This document shows, one piece after another, positions 47,627 through 60,774 of a stretch of 64,000 bases of DNA (position 1 is the first letter of the stretch; each line of letters begins with the position of its first letter). The stretch spans positions 62,001-126,000 of the forward strand of contig NW_027473588.1 in the NCBI RefSeq assembly GCF_050947335.1, in the 5' to 3' direction. A model generated the notes under the pieces. The model ran no database searches and had not been told where the DNA came from. It worked only from the letters and a program-made list of their open reading frames with translations. Position numbers and translations under genes: made by a program. This DNA is from Megachile rotundata. Taxonomy: Eukaryota > Arthropoda > Insecta > Hymenoptera > Megachilidae.

Positions 47627-50384
47627 ATTAGGTGATTGTGTGATTGTGTGATTGTGTGATTGTGTGATTGTGTGATTGTGTGATTGTGTGATTGTGTGAT
47701 TGTGTGATTGTGTGATTGTGTGATTGTGTGATTGTGTGATTGTGTGATTGTGTGATTGTGTGATTGTGTGATTGTGTGATTGTGTGATTGTGATTGTGTG
47801 ATTGTGATTGTGTGATTGTGATTGTGTGATTGTGATTGTGTGATTGTGATTGTGTGATTGTGATTGTGTGATTGTGATTGTGTGATTGTGATTGTGTGAT
47901 TGTGATTGTGTGATTGTGATTGTGTGATTGTGATTGTGTGATTGTGATTGTGTGATTGTGATTGTGTGATTGTGATTGTGTGATTGTGATTGTGTGATTG
48001 TGATTGTGTGATTGTGATTGTGTGATTGTGATTGTGTGATTGTGATTGTGTGATTGTGATTGTGTGATTGTGATTGTGTGATTGTGATTGTGTGATTGTG
48101 ATTGTGTGATTGTGATTGTGTGATTGTGATTGTGTGATTGTGATTGTGTGATTGTGATTGTGTGATTGTGATTGTGTGATTGTGATTGTGTGATTGTGAT
48201 TGTGTGATTGTGATTGTGTGATTGTGATTGTGTGATTGTGATTGTGTGATTGTGATTGTGTGATTGTGATTGTGTGATTGTGATTGTGTGATTGTGATTG
48301 TGTGATTGTGATTGTGTGATTGTGATTGTGTGATTGTGATTGTGTGATTGTGATTGTGTGATTGTGATTGTGTGATTGTGATTGTGTGATTGTGATTGTG
48401 TGATTGTGATTGTGTGATTGTGATTGTGTGATTGTGATTGTGTGATTGTGATTGTGTGATTGTGATTGTGTGATTGTGATTGTGTGATTGTGATTGTGTG
48501 ATTGTGATTGTGTGATTGTGATTGTGTGATTGTGATTGTGTGATTGTGATTGTGTGATTGTGATTGTGTGATTGTGATTGTGTGATTGTGATTGTGTGAT
48601 TGTGATTGTGTGATTGTGATTGTGTGATTGTGATTGTGTGATTGTGATTGTGTGATTGTGATTGTGTGATTGTGATTGTGTGATTGTGATTGTGTGATTG
48701 TGATTGTGTGATTGTGATTGTGTGATTGTGATTGTGTGATTGTGATTGTGTGATTGTGATTGTGTGATTGTGATTGTGTGATTGTGATTGTGTGATTGTG
48801 ATTGTGTGATTGTGATTGTGTGATTGTGATTGTGTGATTGTGATTGTGTGATTGTGATTGTGTGATTGTGATTGTGTGATTGTGATTGTGTGATTGTGAT
48901 TGTGTGATTGTGATTGTGTGATTGTGATTGTGTGATTGTGATTGTGTGATTGTGATTGTGTGATTGTGATTGTGTGATTGTGATTGTGTGATTGTGATTG
49001 TGTGATTGTGATTGTGTGATTGTGATTGTGTGATTGTGATTGTGTGATTGTGATTGTGTGATTGTGATTGTGTGATTGTGATTGTGTGATTGTGATTGTG
49101 TGATTGTGATTGTGTGATTGTGATTGTGTGATTGTGATTGTGTGATTGTGATTGTGTGATTGTGATTGTGTGATTGTGATTGTGTGATTGTGATTGTGTG
49201 ATTGTGATTGTGTGATTGTGATTGTGTGATTGTGATTGTGTGATTGTGATTGTGTGATTGTGATTGTGTGATTGTGATTGTGTGATTGTGATTGTGTGAT
49301 TGTGATTGTGTGATTGTGATTGTGTGATTGTGATTGTGTGATTGTGATTGTGTGATTGTGATTGTGTGATTGTGATTGTGTGATTGTGATTGTGTGATTG
49401 TGATTGTGTGATTGTGATTGTGTGATTGCGATTGTGTGATAGTGTGATTGTGTGATTGTGTGATTGTGTGGTTGTGTGATTGTGTGGTTGTGTGATTGTG
49501 CGATTGTGTGATTGTGGGATTGTGTGATTGTGTGATTGTGTGATTGTGTGATTGTGTGATTGTGTGATTGTGTGATTGTGGTTGTGTGATTGTGGTTGTG
49601 TGATTGTGGTTGTGTGATTGTGATTGTGTGATTGTGATTGTGTGATTGTGACTGTGTGATTGTGTGGGTGTGTGATTGTGTGATTGTGACTGCGTGATTG
49701 TGTGAGTGTGTGATTGTGTGATTGTGTGGTTGTATGATTGTGTGGTTGTGTGATTTTGTGATTGTGTGATTGTGTGACTGTGTGATTGTGTGATTGTGTG
49801 ATTGTGACTGTGTGATTTTGTGAGTGTGTGATTGTGTGAGTGTGTGATTGTGTGATTGTGTGATTGTGTGATCGTGTGATCGTGTGATTGTGTGATCGTG
49901 TGATTGTGTGATTGTGTGATTGTGTGATTGTGTGATTGTGTGATTGTGTGATTGTGTGACTGTGTGATTGTGCGATTGTGTGATTGTGCGATTGTGTAAT
50001 TGTGATTGTGTGATTGTGATTGTGTGATTGTGATTGTGTGATTGTGTGGTTGTGTGATTGTGTGATAGTGACTGTGTGATTGTGTGATTGTGTGATTGTG
50101 TGATTGTGTGACCGTGATTGTGTGACCGTGATTGTGTGACCGTGATTGAGTGACCGTGATTGTGATTGCGTGATTGTGTGATTGTGTGATCGTGTGATCG
50201 TGTGATTGTGTGATCGTGTGATTGTGTGATTGTGTGAGTGTGCGATTGTGTGATTGTGTGATTGTGTGATTGACTGATTGTGACTGTGTGATTGTGACTG
50301 GGTGATTGTGTGAGTGTGCGATTGTGTGATTGAGTGATTGTGTGCTTGTGTGATTGTGTGGTTGTGTGATTGTGTGATTGTGTG
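47627..50384. repeat. HOR unit, 2758 bp, longest perfect 14-mer run
   Basis: 8-mers to about 47784, then about 117 apparently perfect 14-mers (47785-49425). No variant or slip was seen, and the pattern returns every 420 bp throughout. The variant J (GCGATTGTGTGATAG, about 49429) follows, then middle modules with three GATCG placed early (about 49871), GTAATTG (49996), GATAGTGACTG, ACCG (about 50111) and a private GATTGACTG (about 50273). Confidence 0.93.
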
Positions 50385-51394
50385 ATTAGGTGATTGTGTG
50401 ATTGTGTGATTGTGTGATTGTGTGATTGTGTGATTGTGTGATTGTGTGATTGTGTGATTGTGTGATTGTGTGATTGTGTGATTGTGTGATTGTGTGATTG
50501 TGTGATTGTGTGATTGTGTGATTGTGTGATTGTGTGATTGTGTGATTGTGTGATTGTGTGATTGTGTGACTGTGTGATTGTGCGATTGTGTGATTGTGCG
50601 ATTGTGTAATTGTGATTGTGTGATTGTGATTGTGTGATTGTGATTGTGTGATTGTGTGATTGTGTGATTGTGTGATTGTGTGATTGTGTGATTGTGTGAT
50701 TTTGTGATTGTGTGATTGTGTGATTGTGTGATTGTGTGATTGTGTGATTGTGACTGTGTGATTGTGTGATTGTGTGATTGTGTGATTGTGTGATTGTGGG
50801 ATTGTGTGATTGTGTGACTGTGTGATTGTGTGATTGTGTGATTGTGCGATTGTGTGATTGTGCGATTGTGTAATTGTGATTGTGTGATTGTGATTGTGTG
50901 ATTGTGTGATTGTGTGATTGTGTGATTGTGTGATTGTGTGATTGTGATTGTGTGATTGTGTGATTGTGTGATCGTGTGATCGTGTGATCGTGTGATGGTG
51001 TGATCGTGTGATTGTGTGATTGTGTGAGTGTGTGATTGTGTGATTGTGTGATTGTGTGGTTGTGTGATTGTGTGATAGTGACTGTGTGATTGTGTGATTG
51101 TGTGATTGTGTGATTGTGTGACCGTGATTGTGTGACCGTGATTGTGTGACCGTGATTGAGTGACCGTGATTGTGATTGCGTGATTGTGTGATTGTGTGAT
51201 CGTGTGATCGTGTGATTGTGTGATCGTGTGATTGTGTGATTGTGTGAGTGTGCGATTGTGTGATTGTGTGATTGTGTGATTGAGTGATTGTGACTGTGTG
51301 ATTGTGACTGGGTGATTGTGTGAGTGTGCGATTGTGTGATTGAGTGATTGTGTGCTTGTGTGATTGTGTGGTTGTGTGATTGTGTGATTGTGTG
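50385..51394. repeat. HOR unit, 1010 bp, no long 14-mer run
   Basis: Uniform 8-mers, GACTG-GCGATT-GTAATTG (50606), GATTTTG, GTGGGATTG, GTAATTG (50872), a GATCG group in which the usual GATTG spacer is GATGG (about 50996), GATAGTGACTG, ACCG (about 51121), ATTAGG (51395). Same plan as 35281-36322 and 12170-13201. Confidence 0.9.
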
Positions 51395-53732
51395 ATTAGG
51401 TGATTGTGTGATTGTGTGATTGTGTGATTGTGTGATTGTGTGATTGTGTGATTGTGTGATTGTGTGATTGTGTGATTGTGTGATTGTGTGATTGTGTGAT
51501 TGTGTGATTGTGTGATTGTGTGATTGTGTGATTGTGTGATTGTGTGATTGTGTGATTGTGTGATTGTGTGATTGTGATTGTGTGATTGTGATTGTGTGAT
51601 TGTGATTGTGTGATTGTGATTGTGTGATTGTGATTGTGTGATTGTGATTGTGTGATTGTGATTGTGTGATTGTGATTGTGTGATTGTGATTGTGTGATTG
51701 TGATTGTGTGATTGTGATTGTGTGATTGTGATTGTGTGATTGTGATTGTGTGATTGTGATTGTGTGATTGTGATTGTGTGATTGTGATTGTGTGATTGTG
51801 ATTGTGTGATTGTGATTGTGTGATTGTGATTGTGTGATTGTGATTGTGTGATTGTGATTGTGTGATTGTGATTGTGTGATTGTGATTGTGTGATTGTGAT
51901 TGTGTGATTGTGATTGTGTGATTGTGATTGTGTGATTGTGATTGTGTGATTGTGATTGTGTGATTGTGATTGTGTGATTGTGATTGTGTGATTGTGATTG
52001 TGTGATTGTGATTGTGTGATTGTGATTGTGTGATTGTGATTGTGTGATTGTGATTGTGTGATTGTGATTGTGTGATTGTGATTGTGTGATTGTGATTGTG
52101 TGATTGTGATTGTGTGATTGTGATTGTGTGATTGTGATTGTGTGATTGTGACTGTGTGATTGTGTGGGTGTGTGATTGTGTGATTGTGACTGTGTGATTG
52201 TGTGAGTGTGTGATTGTGTGATTGTGTGGTTGTATGATTGTGTGGTTGTGTGATTTTGTGATTGTGTGATTGTGTGACTGTGTGATTGTGTGATTGTGTG
52301 ATTGTGACTGTGTGATTGTGTGAGTGTGTGATTGTGTGAGTGTGTGATTGTGTGATTGTGTGATTGTGTGATTGTGTGATTGTGTGATTGTGTGATTGTG
52401 TGATTGTGTGATTGTGTGATTGTGTGATTGTGTGATTGTGTGACTGTGTGATTGTGCGATTGTGTGATTGTGCGATTGTGTAATTGTGATTGTGTGATTG
52501 TGATTGTGTGATTGTGATTGTGTGATTGTGTGATTGTGTGATTGTGTGATTGTGTGATTTTGTGATTGTGTGATTGTGTGATTGTGTGATTGTGTGATTG
52601 TGTGATTGTGACTGTGTGATTGTGTGATTGTGTGATTGTGTGATTGTGGGATTGTGTGATTGTGTGACTGTGTGATTGTGTGATTGTGTGATTGTGTGAT
52701 TGTGCGATTGTGTGATTGTGCGATTGTGTAATTGTGATTGTGTGATTGTGATTGTGTGATTGTGTGATTGTGTGATTGTGTGATTGTGTGATTGTGTGAT
52801 TGTGATTGTGTGATGGTGTGATTGTGTGATCGTGTGATCGTGTGATCGTGTGATTGTGTGATCGTGTGATTGTGTGATTGTGTGAGTGTGTGATTGTGTG
52901 ATTGTGTGATTGTGTGATTGTGTGATTGTGTGATTGTGTGATTGTGTGATTGTGTGATTGTGTGATTGTGTGATTGTGTGATTGTGTGATTGTGTGATTG
53001 TGTGATTGTGTGATTGTGTGATTGTGTGATTGTGTGATTGTGATTGTGTGATTGTGATTGTGTGATTGTGATTGTGTGATTGTGATTGTGTGATTGTGAT
53101 TGTGTGATTGTGATTGTGTGATTGTGATTGTGTGATTGTGATTGTGTGATTGTGATTGTGTGATTGTGATTGTGTGATTGTGATTGTGTGATTGTGATTG
53201 TGTGATTGTGATTGTGTGATTGTGATTGTGTGATTGTGATTGTGTGTTTGTGATTGTGTGATTGTGATTGTGTGATTGTGATTGTGTGATTGTGATTGTG
53301 TGATGGTGATTGTGTGATTGTGATTGTGTGATTGTGGTTGTGTGATTGTGGTTGTGTGATTGTGGTTGTGTGATTGTGATTGTGTGATTGTGATTGTGTG
53401 ATTGTGATTGTGTGGTTGTGACTGTGTGATTGTGTGGGTGTGTGATTGTGTGATTGTGACTGTGTGATTGTGTGATTGTGTGATTGTGTGGTTGTATGAT
53501 TGTGTGGTTGTGTGATTTTGTGATTGTGTGATTGTGTGATTGTGTGATTGTGTGATTGTGTGATTGTGACTGTGTGATTGTGTGATTGTGTGATTGTGTG
53601 ATTGTGTGATTGTGTGATTGAGTGATTGTGACTGTGTGATTGTGACTGGGTGATTGTGTGAGTGTGCGATTGTGTGATTGAGTGATTGTGTGCTTGTGTG
53701 ATTGTGTGGTTGTGTGATTGTGTGATTGTGTG
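51395..53732. repeat. HOR unit, 2338 bp, GATGG form, ACCG deleted
   Basis: 8-mers, 14-mers (about 51573-52150), GACTG/GGGTG/GAGTG, GGTTGTATG, GATTTTG, GTAATTG (52482), GATTTTG, GTGGGATTG, GTAATTG (52731), GATGGTG (about 52813), GATCG group, 8-mers, second 14-mers with GTGTTTG (about 53246) and GATGG (about 53304), three GTGGTTG, GTGGTTGTGACTG (53414), GGGTG, GATTTTG. It then jumps to GATTGAGTG-GACTGGG-ATTAGG without ACCG. Confidence 0.9.
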
Positions 53733-56508
53733 ATTAGGTGATTGTGTGATTGTGTGATTGTGTGATTGTGTGATTGTGTGATTGTGTGATTGTGTGATTG
53801 TGTGATTGTGTGATTGTGTGATTGTGTGATTGTGTGATTGTGTGATTGTGTGATTGTGTGATTGTGTGATTGTGTGATTGTGTGATTGTGTGATTGTGTG
53901 ATTGTGTGATTGTGTGATTGTGTGATTGTGATTGTGTGATTGTGATTGTGTGATTGTGATTGTGTGATTGTGATTGTGTGATTGTGATTGTGTGATTGTG
54001 ATTGTGTGATTGTGATTGTGTGATTGTGATTGTGTGATTGTGATTGTGTGATTGTGATTGTGTGATTGTGATTGTGTGATTGTGATTGTGTGATTGTGAT
54101 TGTGTGATTGTGATTGTGTGATTGTGATTGTGTGATTGTGATTGTGTGATTGTGATTGTGTGATTGTGATTGTGTGATTGTGATTGTGTGATTGTGATTG
54201 TGTGATTGTGATTGTGTGATTGTGATTGTGTGATTGTGATTGTGTGATTGTGATTGTGTGATTGTGATTGTGTGATTGTGATTGTGTGATTGTGATTGTG
54301 TGATTGTGATTGTGTGATTGTGATTGTGTGATTGTGATTGTGTGATTGTGATTGTGTGATTGTGATTGTGTGATTGTGATTGTGTGATTGTGATTGTGTG
54401 ATTGTGATTGTGTGATTGTGATTGTGTGATTGTGATTGTGTGATTGTGATTGTGTGATTGTGATTGTGTGATTGTGATTGTGTGATTGTGATTGTGTGAT
54501 TGTGATTGTGTGATTGTGATTGTGTGATTGTGATTGTGTGATTGTGATTGTGTGATTGTGATTGTGTGATTGTGATTGTGTGATTGTGATTGTGTGATTG
54601 TGATTGTGTGATTGTGATTGTGTGATTGTGATTGTGTGATTGTGATTGTGTGATTGTGATTGTGTGATTGTGATTGTGTGATTGTGATTGTGTGATTGTG
54701 ATTGTGTGATTGTGATTGTGTGATTGTGATTGTGTGATTGTGATTGTGTGATTGTGATTGTGTGATTGTGATTGTGTGATTGTGATTGTGTGATTGTGAT
54801 TGTGTGATTGTGATTGTGTGATTGTGATTGTGTGATTGTGATTGTGTGATTGTGATTGTGTGATTGTGATTGTGTGATTGTGATTGTGTGATTGTGATTG
54901 TGTGATTGTGATTGTGTGATTGTGATTGTGTGATTGTGATTGTGTGATTGTGATTGTGTGATTGTGATTGTGTGATTGTGATTGTGTGATTGTGATTGTG
55001 TGATTGTGATTGTGTGATTGTGATTGTGTGATTGTGATTGTGTGATTGTGATTGTGTGATTGTGATTGTGTGATTGTGATTGTGTGATTGTGATTGTGTG
55101 ATTGTGATTGTGTGATTGTGATTGTGTGATTGTGATTGTGTGATTGTGATTGTGTGATTGTGATTGTGTGATTGTGATTGTGATTGTGTGATTGTGATTG
55201 TGTGATTGTGTGATTGTGATTGTGTGATTGTGATTGTGTGATTGTGATTGTGTGATTGTGATTGTGTGATTGTGATTGTGTGATTGTGATTGTGTGATTG
55301 TGATTGTGTGATTGTGATTGTGTGATTGTGATTGTGTGATTGTGATTGTGTGATTGTGATTGTGTGATTGTGATTGTGTGATTGTGATTGTGTGATTGTG
55401 ATTGTGTGATTGTGATTGTGTGATTGTGATTGTGTGATTGCGATTGTGCGATAGTGTGATTGTGTGATTGTGTGATTGTGTGGTTGTGTGATTGTGTGGT
55501 TGTGTGATTGTGTGATTGTGCGATTGTGTGATTGTGTGATTGTGTGATTGTGTGATTGTGTGATTGTGTGATTGTGTGATTGTGGTTGTGTGATTGTGGT
55601 TGTGTGATTGTGGTTGTGTGATTGTGATTGTGTGATTGTGATTGTGTGATTGTGACTGTGTGATTGTGTGGGTGTGTGATTGTGTGATTGTGACTGTGTG
55701 ATTGTGTGAGTGTGTGATTGTGTGATTGTGTGGTTGTGTGATTGTGTGGTTGAGTGATTTTGTGATTGTGTGATTGTGTGATTGTGTGATTGTGCGATTG
55801 TGACTGTGTGATTGTGTGAGTGTGTGATTGTGTGAGTGTGTGATTGTGTGATTGTGTGATTGTGTGATTGTGTGATTGTGTGATTGTGTGATTGTGTGAT
55901 TGTGTGATTGTGTGATTGTGTGATTGTGCGACTGTGTGATTGTGCGATTGTGTGATTGTGCGATTGTGTGATTGTGCGATTGTGTAATTGTGATTGTGTG
56001 ATTGTGATTGTGTGATTGTGTGATTGTGTGATTGTGTGATTGTGTGATTGTGTGATTGTGATTGTGTGATTGTGTGATTGTGTGATCGTGTGATCGTGTG
56101 ATCGTGTGATTGTGTGATCGTGTGATTGTGTGATTGTGTGAGTGTGTGATTGTGTGATTGTGTGATTGTGTGGTTGTGTGATTGTGTGATAGTGACTGTG
56201 TGATTGTGTGATTGTGTGATTGTGTGATTGTGTGACCGTGATTGTGTGACCGTGATTGTGTGACCGTGATTGAGTGACCGTGATTGTGATTGCGTGATTG
56301 TGTGATTGTGTGATCGTGTGATCGTGTGATTGTGTGATCGTGTGATTGTGTGATTGTGTGAGTGTGCGATTGTGTGATTGTGTGATTGTGTGATTGAGTG
56401 ATTGTGACTGTGTGATTGTGACTGGGTGATTGTGTGAGTGTGCGATTGTGTGATTGAGTGATTGTGTGCTTGTGTGATTGTGTGGTTGTGTGATTGTGTG
56501 ATTGTGTG
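53733..56508. repeat. HOR unit, 2776 bp, full order
   Basis: Short 8-mer run, about 1.5 kb of 14-mers (53927-55440) with a paired slip near 55180-55215, J (55441), then every module in order: GGTTG pair, GCGATT, three GTGGTTG, GGGTG, GGTTGAGTGATTTTG, a private GCGATTGTGACTG (55795), GAGTG pair, GCGACTG (55927), GTAATTG (about 55983), GATCG (56085), GATAGTGACTG (56189), ACCG at 56235, 56249, 56263 and 56277, and ATTAGG (56509). Confidence 0.92.
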
Positions 56509-58814
56509 ATTAGGTGATTGTGTGATTGTGTGATTGTGTGATTGTGTGATTGTGTGATTGTGTGATTGTGTGATTGTGTGATTGTGTGATTGTGTGATTG
56601 TGTGATTGTGTGATTGTGTGATTGTGTGATTGTGTGATTGTGTGATTGTGTGATTGTGTGATTGTGTGATTGTGTGATTGTGTGATTGTGTGATTGTGTG
56701 ATTGTGTGATTGTGTGATTGTGTGATTGTGTGATTGTGTGATTGTGTGATTGTGTGATTGTGTGATTGTGTGATTGTGTGATTGTGTGATTGTGTGATTG
56801 TGTGATTGTGTGATTGTGTGATTGTGTGATTGTGTGATTGTGTGATTGTGATTGTGTGATTGTGATTGTGTGATTGTGATTGTGTGATTGTGATTGTGTG
56901 ATTGTGATTGTGTGATTGTGATTGTGTGATTGTGATTGTGTGATTGTGATTGTGTGATTGTGATTGTGTGATTGTGATTGTGTGATTGTGATTGTGTGAT
57001 TGTGATTGTGTGATTGTGATTGTGTGATTGTGATTGTGTGATTGTGATTGTGTGATTGTGATTGTGTGATTGTGATTGTGTGATTGTGATTGTGTGATTG
57101 TGATTGTGTGATTGTGATTGTGTGATTGTGATTGTGTGATTGTGATTGTGTGATTGTGATTGTGTGATTGTGATTGTGTGATTGTGATTGTGTGATTGTG
57201 ATTGTGTGATTGTGATTGTGTGATTGTGATTGTGTGATTGTGATTGTGTGATTGTGATTGTGTGATTGTGATTGTGTGATTGTGATTGTGTGATTGTGAT
57301 TGTGTGATTGTGATTGTGTGATTGTGATTGTGTGATTGTGATTGTGTGATTGTGATTGTGTGATTGTGATTGTGTGATTGTGATTGTGTGATTGTGATTG
57401 TGTGATTGTGATTGTGTGATTGTGATTGTGTGATTGTGATTGTGTGATTGTGATTGTGTGATTGTGATTGTGTGATTGTGATTGTGTGATTGTGATTGTG
57501 ATTGTGTGATTGTGATTGTGTGATTGTGTGATTGTGATTGTGTGATTGTGATTGTGTGATTGTGATTGTGTGATTGTGATTGTGTGATTGTGATTGTGTG
57601 ATTGTGATTGTGTGATTGTGATTGTGTGATTGTGATTGTGTGATTGTGATTGTGTGATTGTGATTGTGTGATTGTGATTGTGTGATTGTGATTGTGTGAT
57701 TGTGATTGTGTGATTGTGATTGTGTGATTGCGATTGTGCGATAGTGTGATTGTGTGATTGTGTGATTGTGTGGTTGTGTGATTGTGTGGTTGTGTGATTG
57801 TGTGATTGTGCGATTGTGTGATTGTGTGATTGTGTGATTGTGTGATTGTGTGATTGTGTGATTGTGTGATTGTGGTTGTGTGATTGTGGTTGTGTGATTG
57901 TGGTTGTGTGATTGTGATTGTGTGATTGTGATTGTGTGATTGTGACTGTGTGATTGTGTGGGTGTGTGATTGTGTGATTGTGACTGTGTGATTGTGTGAG
58001 TGTGTGATTGTGTGATTGTGTGGTTGTGTGATTGTGTGGTTGAGTGATTTTGTGATTGTGTGATTGTGTGATTGTGTGATTGTGTGATTGTGACTGTGTG
58101 ATTGTGTGAGTGTGTGATTGTGTGAGTGTGTGATTGTGTGATTGTGTGATTGTGTGATTGTGTGATTGTGTGATTGTGTGATTGTGTGATTGTGTGATTG
58201 TGTGATTGTGTGATTGTGTGATTGTGCGACTGTGTGATTGTGCGATTGTGTGATTGTGCGATTGTGTGATTGTGCGATTGTGTAATTGTGATTGTGTGAT
58301 TGTGATTGTGTGATTGTGTGATTGTGTGATTGTGTGATTGTGTGAGTGTGTGATTGTGTGATTGTGATTGTGTGATTGTGATTGTGTGATTGCGATTGTG
58401 TGATTGTGATTGTGTGATTGTGATTGTGTGATTGTGATTGTGTGATTGTGATTGTGTGATTGTAATTGTGTGATTGTGATTGTGTGATTGCGATTGTGTG
58501 ATTGTGTGATTGTGTGGTTGTGTGATTGTGTGATTGTGTGATTGTGTGATTGTGTGATTGTGTGATTGTGTGATTGTGTGATTGTGTGATTGTGTGATTG
58601 TGTGATTGTGATTGTGTGATCGTGTGATCGTGTGATTGTGTGATCGTGTGATTGTGTGATTGTGTGAGTGTGCGATTGTGTGATTGTGTGATTGTGTGAT
58701 TGAGTGATTGTGACTGTGTGATTGTGACTGGGTGATTGTGTGAGTGTGCGATTGTGTGATTGAGTGATTGTGTGCTTGTGTGATTGTGTGGTTGTGTGAT
58801 TGTGTGATTGTGTG
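56509..58814. repeat. HOR unit, 2306 bp, alternate ending without ACCG
   Basis: A long 8-mer run (to about 56842), 14-mers with a slip near 57495, J (57731), middle modules, GTAATTG (about 58282), GAGTG, mini-14-mer run with GCGATTG, TGTAATTG (58461), GCGATTG, GGTTG, 8-mers, then GATCG (58618) to ATTAGG (58815). It matches 18229-20152, with TGTAATTG offset by 38670 bp and ATTAGG by 38662 bp. Confidence 0.91.
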
Positions 58815-60774
58815 ATTAGGTGATTGTGTGATTGTGTGATTGTGTGATTGTGTGATTGTGTGATTGTGTGATTGTGTGACTGTGTGATTGTGTGATTGTG
58901 TGATTGTGTGATTGTGTGATTGTGTGATTGTGTGATTGTGTGATTGTGTGATTGTGTGATTGTGTGATTGTGTGATTGTGTGATTGTGTGATTGTGTGAT
59001 TGTGTGATTGTGTGATTGTGTGATTGTGTGATTGTGATTGTGTGATTGTGATTGTGTGATTGTGATTGTGTGATTGTGATTGTGTGATTGTGATTGTGTG
59101 ATTGTGATTGTGTGATTGTGATTGTGTGATTGTGATTGTGTGATTGTGATTGTGTGATTGTGATTGTGTGATTGTGATTGTGTGATTGTGATTGTGTGAT
59201 TGTGATTGTGTGATTGTGATTGTGTGATTGTGATTGTGTGATTGTGATTGTGTGATTGTGATTGTGTGATTGTGATTGTGTGATTGTGATTGTGTGATTG
59301 TGATTGTGTGATTGTGATTGTGTGATTGCGATTGTGTGATTGTGATTGTGTGATTGTGATTGTGTGATTGTGATTGTGTGATTGTGATTGTGTGATTGTG
59401 ATTGTGTGATTGTGATTGTGTGATTGTGATTGTGTGATTGTGATTGTGTGATTGTGATTGTGTGATTGTGATTGTGTGATTGTGATTGTGATTGTGTGAT
59501 TGTGATTGTGTGATTGTGTGATTGTGATTGTGTGATTGTGATTGTGTGATTGTGATTGTGTGATTGTGATTGTGTGATTGTGATTGTGTGATTGTGATTG
59601 TGTGATTGTGATTGTGTGATTGTGATTGTGTGATTGTGATTGTGTGATTGTGATTGTGTGATTGTGATTGTGTGATTGTGATTGTGTGATTGTGATTGTG
59701 TGATTGCGATTGTGCGATAGTGTGATTGTGTGATTGTGTGATTGTGTGGTTGTGTGATTGTGTGGTTGTGTGATTGTGTGATTGTGCGATTGTGTGATTG
59801 TGTGATTGTGTGATTGTGTGATTGTGTGATTGTGTGATTGTGTGATTGTGTGATTGTGGTTGTGTGATTGTGGTTGTGTGATTGTGGTTGTGTGATTGTG
59901 ATTGTGTGATTGTGATTGTGTGATTGTGACTGTGTGATTGTGTGGGTGTGTGATTGTGTGATTGTGACTGTGTGATTGTGTGAGTGTGTGATTGTGTGAT
60001 TGTGTGGTTGTGTGATTGTGTGGTTGAGTGATTTTGTGATTGTGTGATTGTGTGATTGTGTGATTGTGTGATTGTGACTGTGTGATTGTGTGAGTGTGTG
60101 ATTGTGTGATTGTGTGATTGTGTGATTGTGTGATTGTGTGATTGTGTGATTGTGTGATTGTGTGATTGTGTGATTGTGTGATTGTGTGATTGTGTGATTG
60201 TGTGATTGTGCGACTGTGTGATTGTGCGATTGTGTGATTGTGCGATTGTGTGATTGTGCGATTGTGTAATTGTGATTGTGTGATTGTGATTGTGTGATTG
60301 TGTGATTGTGTGATTGTGTGATTGTGTGAGTGTGATTGTGTGATTGTGTGATTGTGTGATCGTGTGATCGTGTGATCGTGTGATTGTGTGATCGTGTGAT
60401 TGTGTGATTGTGTGAGTGCGTGATTGTGTGATTGTGTGATTGTGTGGTTGTGTGATTGTGTGATAGTGACTGTGTGATTGTGTGATTGTGTGATTGTGTG
60501 ACCGTGATTGTGTGACCGTGATTGTGTGACCGTGATTGAGTGACCGTGATTGTGATTGCGTGATTGTGTGATTGTGTGATCGTGTGATCGTGTGATTGTG
60601 TGATCGTGTGATTGTGTGATTGTGTGAGTGTGCGATTGTGTGATTGTGTGATTGTGTGATTGAGTGATTGTGACTGTGTGATTGTGACTGGGTGATTGTG
60701 TGAGTGTGCGATTGTGTGATTGAGTGATTGTGTGCTTGTGTGATTGTGTGGTTGTGTGATTGTGTGATTGTGTG
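58815..60774. repeat. HOR unit, 1960 bp, full order
   Basis: 8-mers with one GACTG (about 58879), 14-mers (59030-59705) with one GCG unit (about 59329) and a slip near 59488, J (59707), all middle modules, only one GAGTG before the long 8-mer run, GTAATTG (about 60265), GAGTGTGATTG, GATCG group (60361), GAGTGCG (about 60415), ACCG (about 60500), ATTAGG (60775). Confidence 0.91.

Noticed and set aside
5580..56290. CpG deamination of an ancestral TGATCG/ACCG array as the origin of the TGTGATTG consensus
   Set aside because: Most C variants are one transition from consensus, which fits at first sight. Methyl-C decay acts on both strands, though, and would leave CA as well as TG. CA is almost absent from the + strand, so simple deamination does not explain the array.
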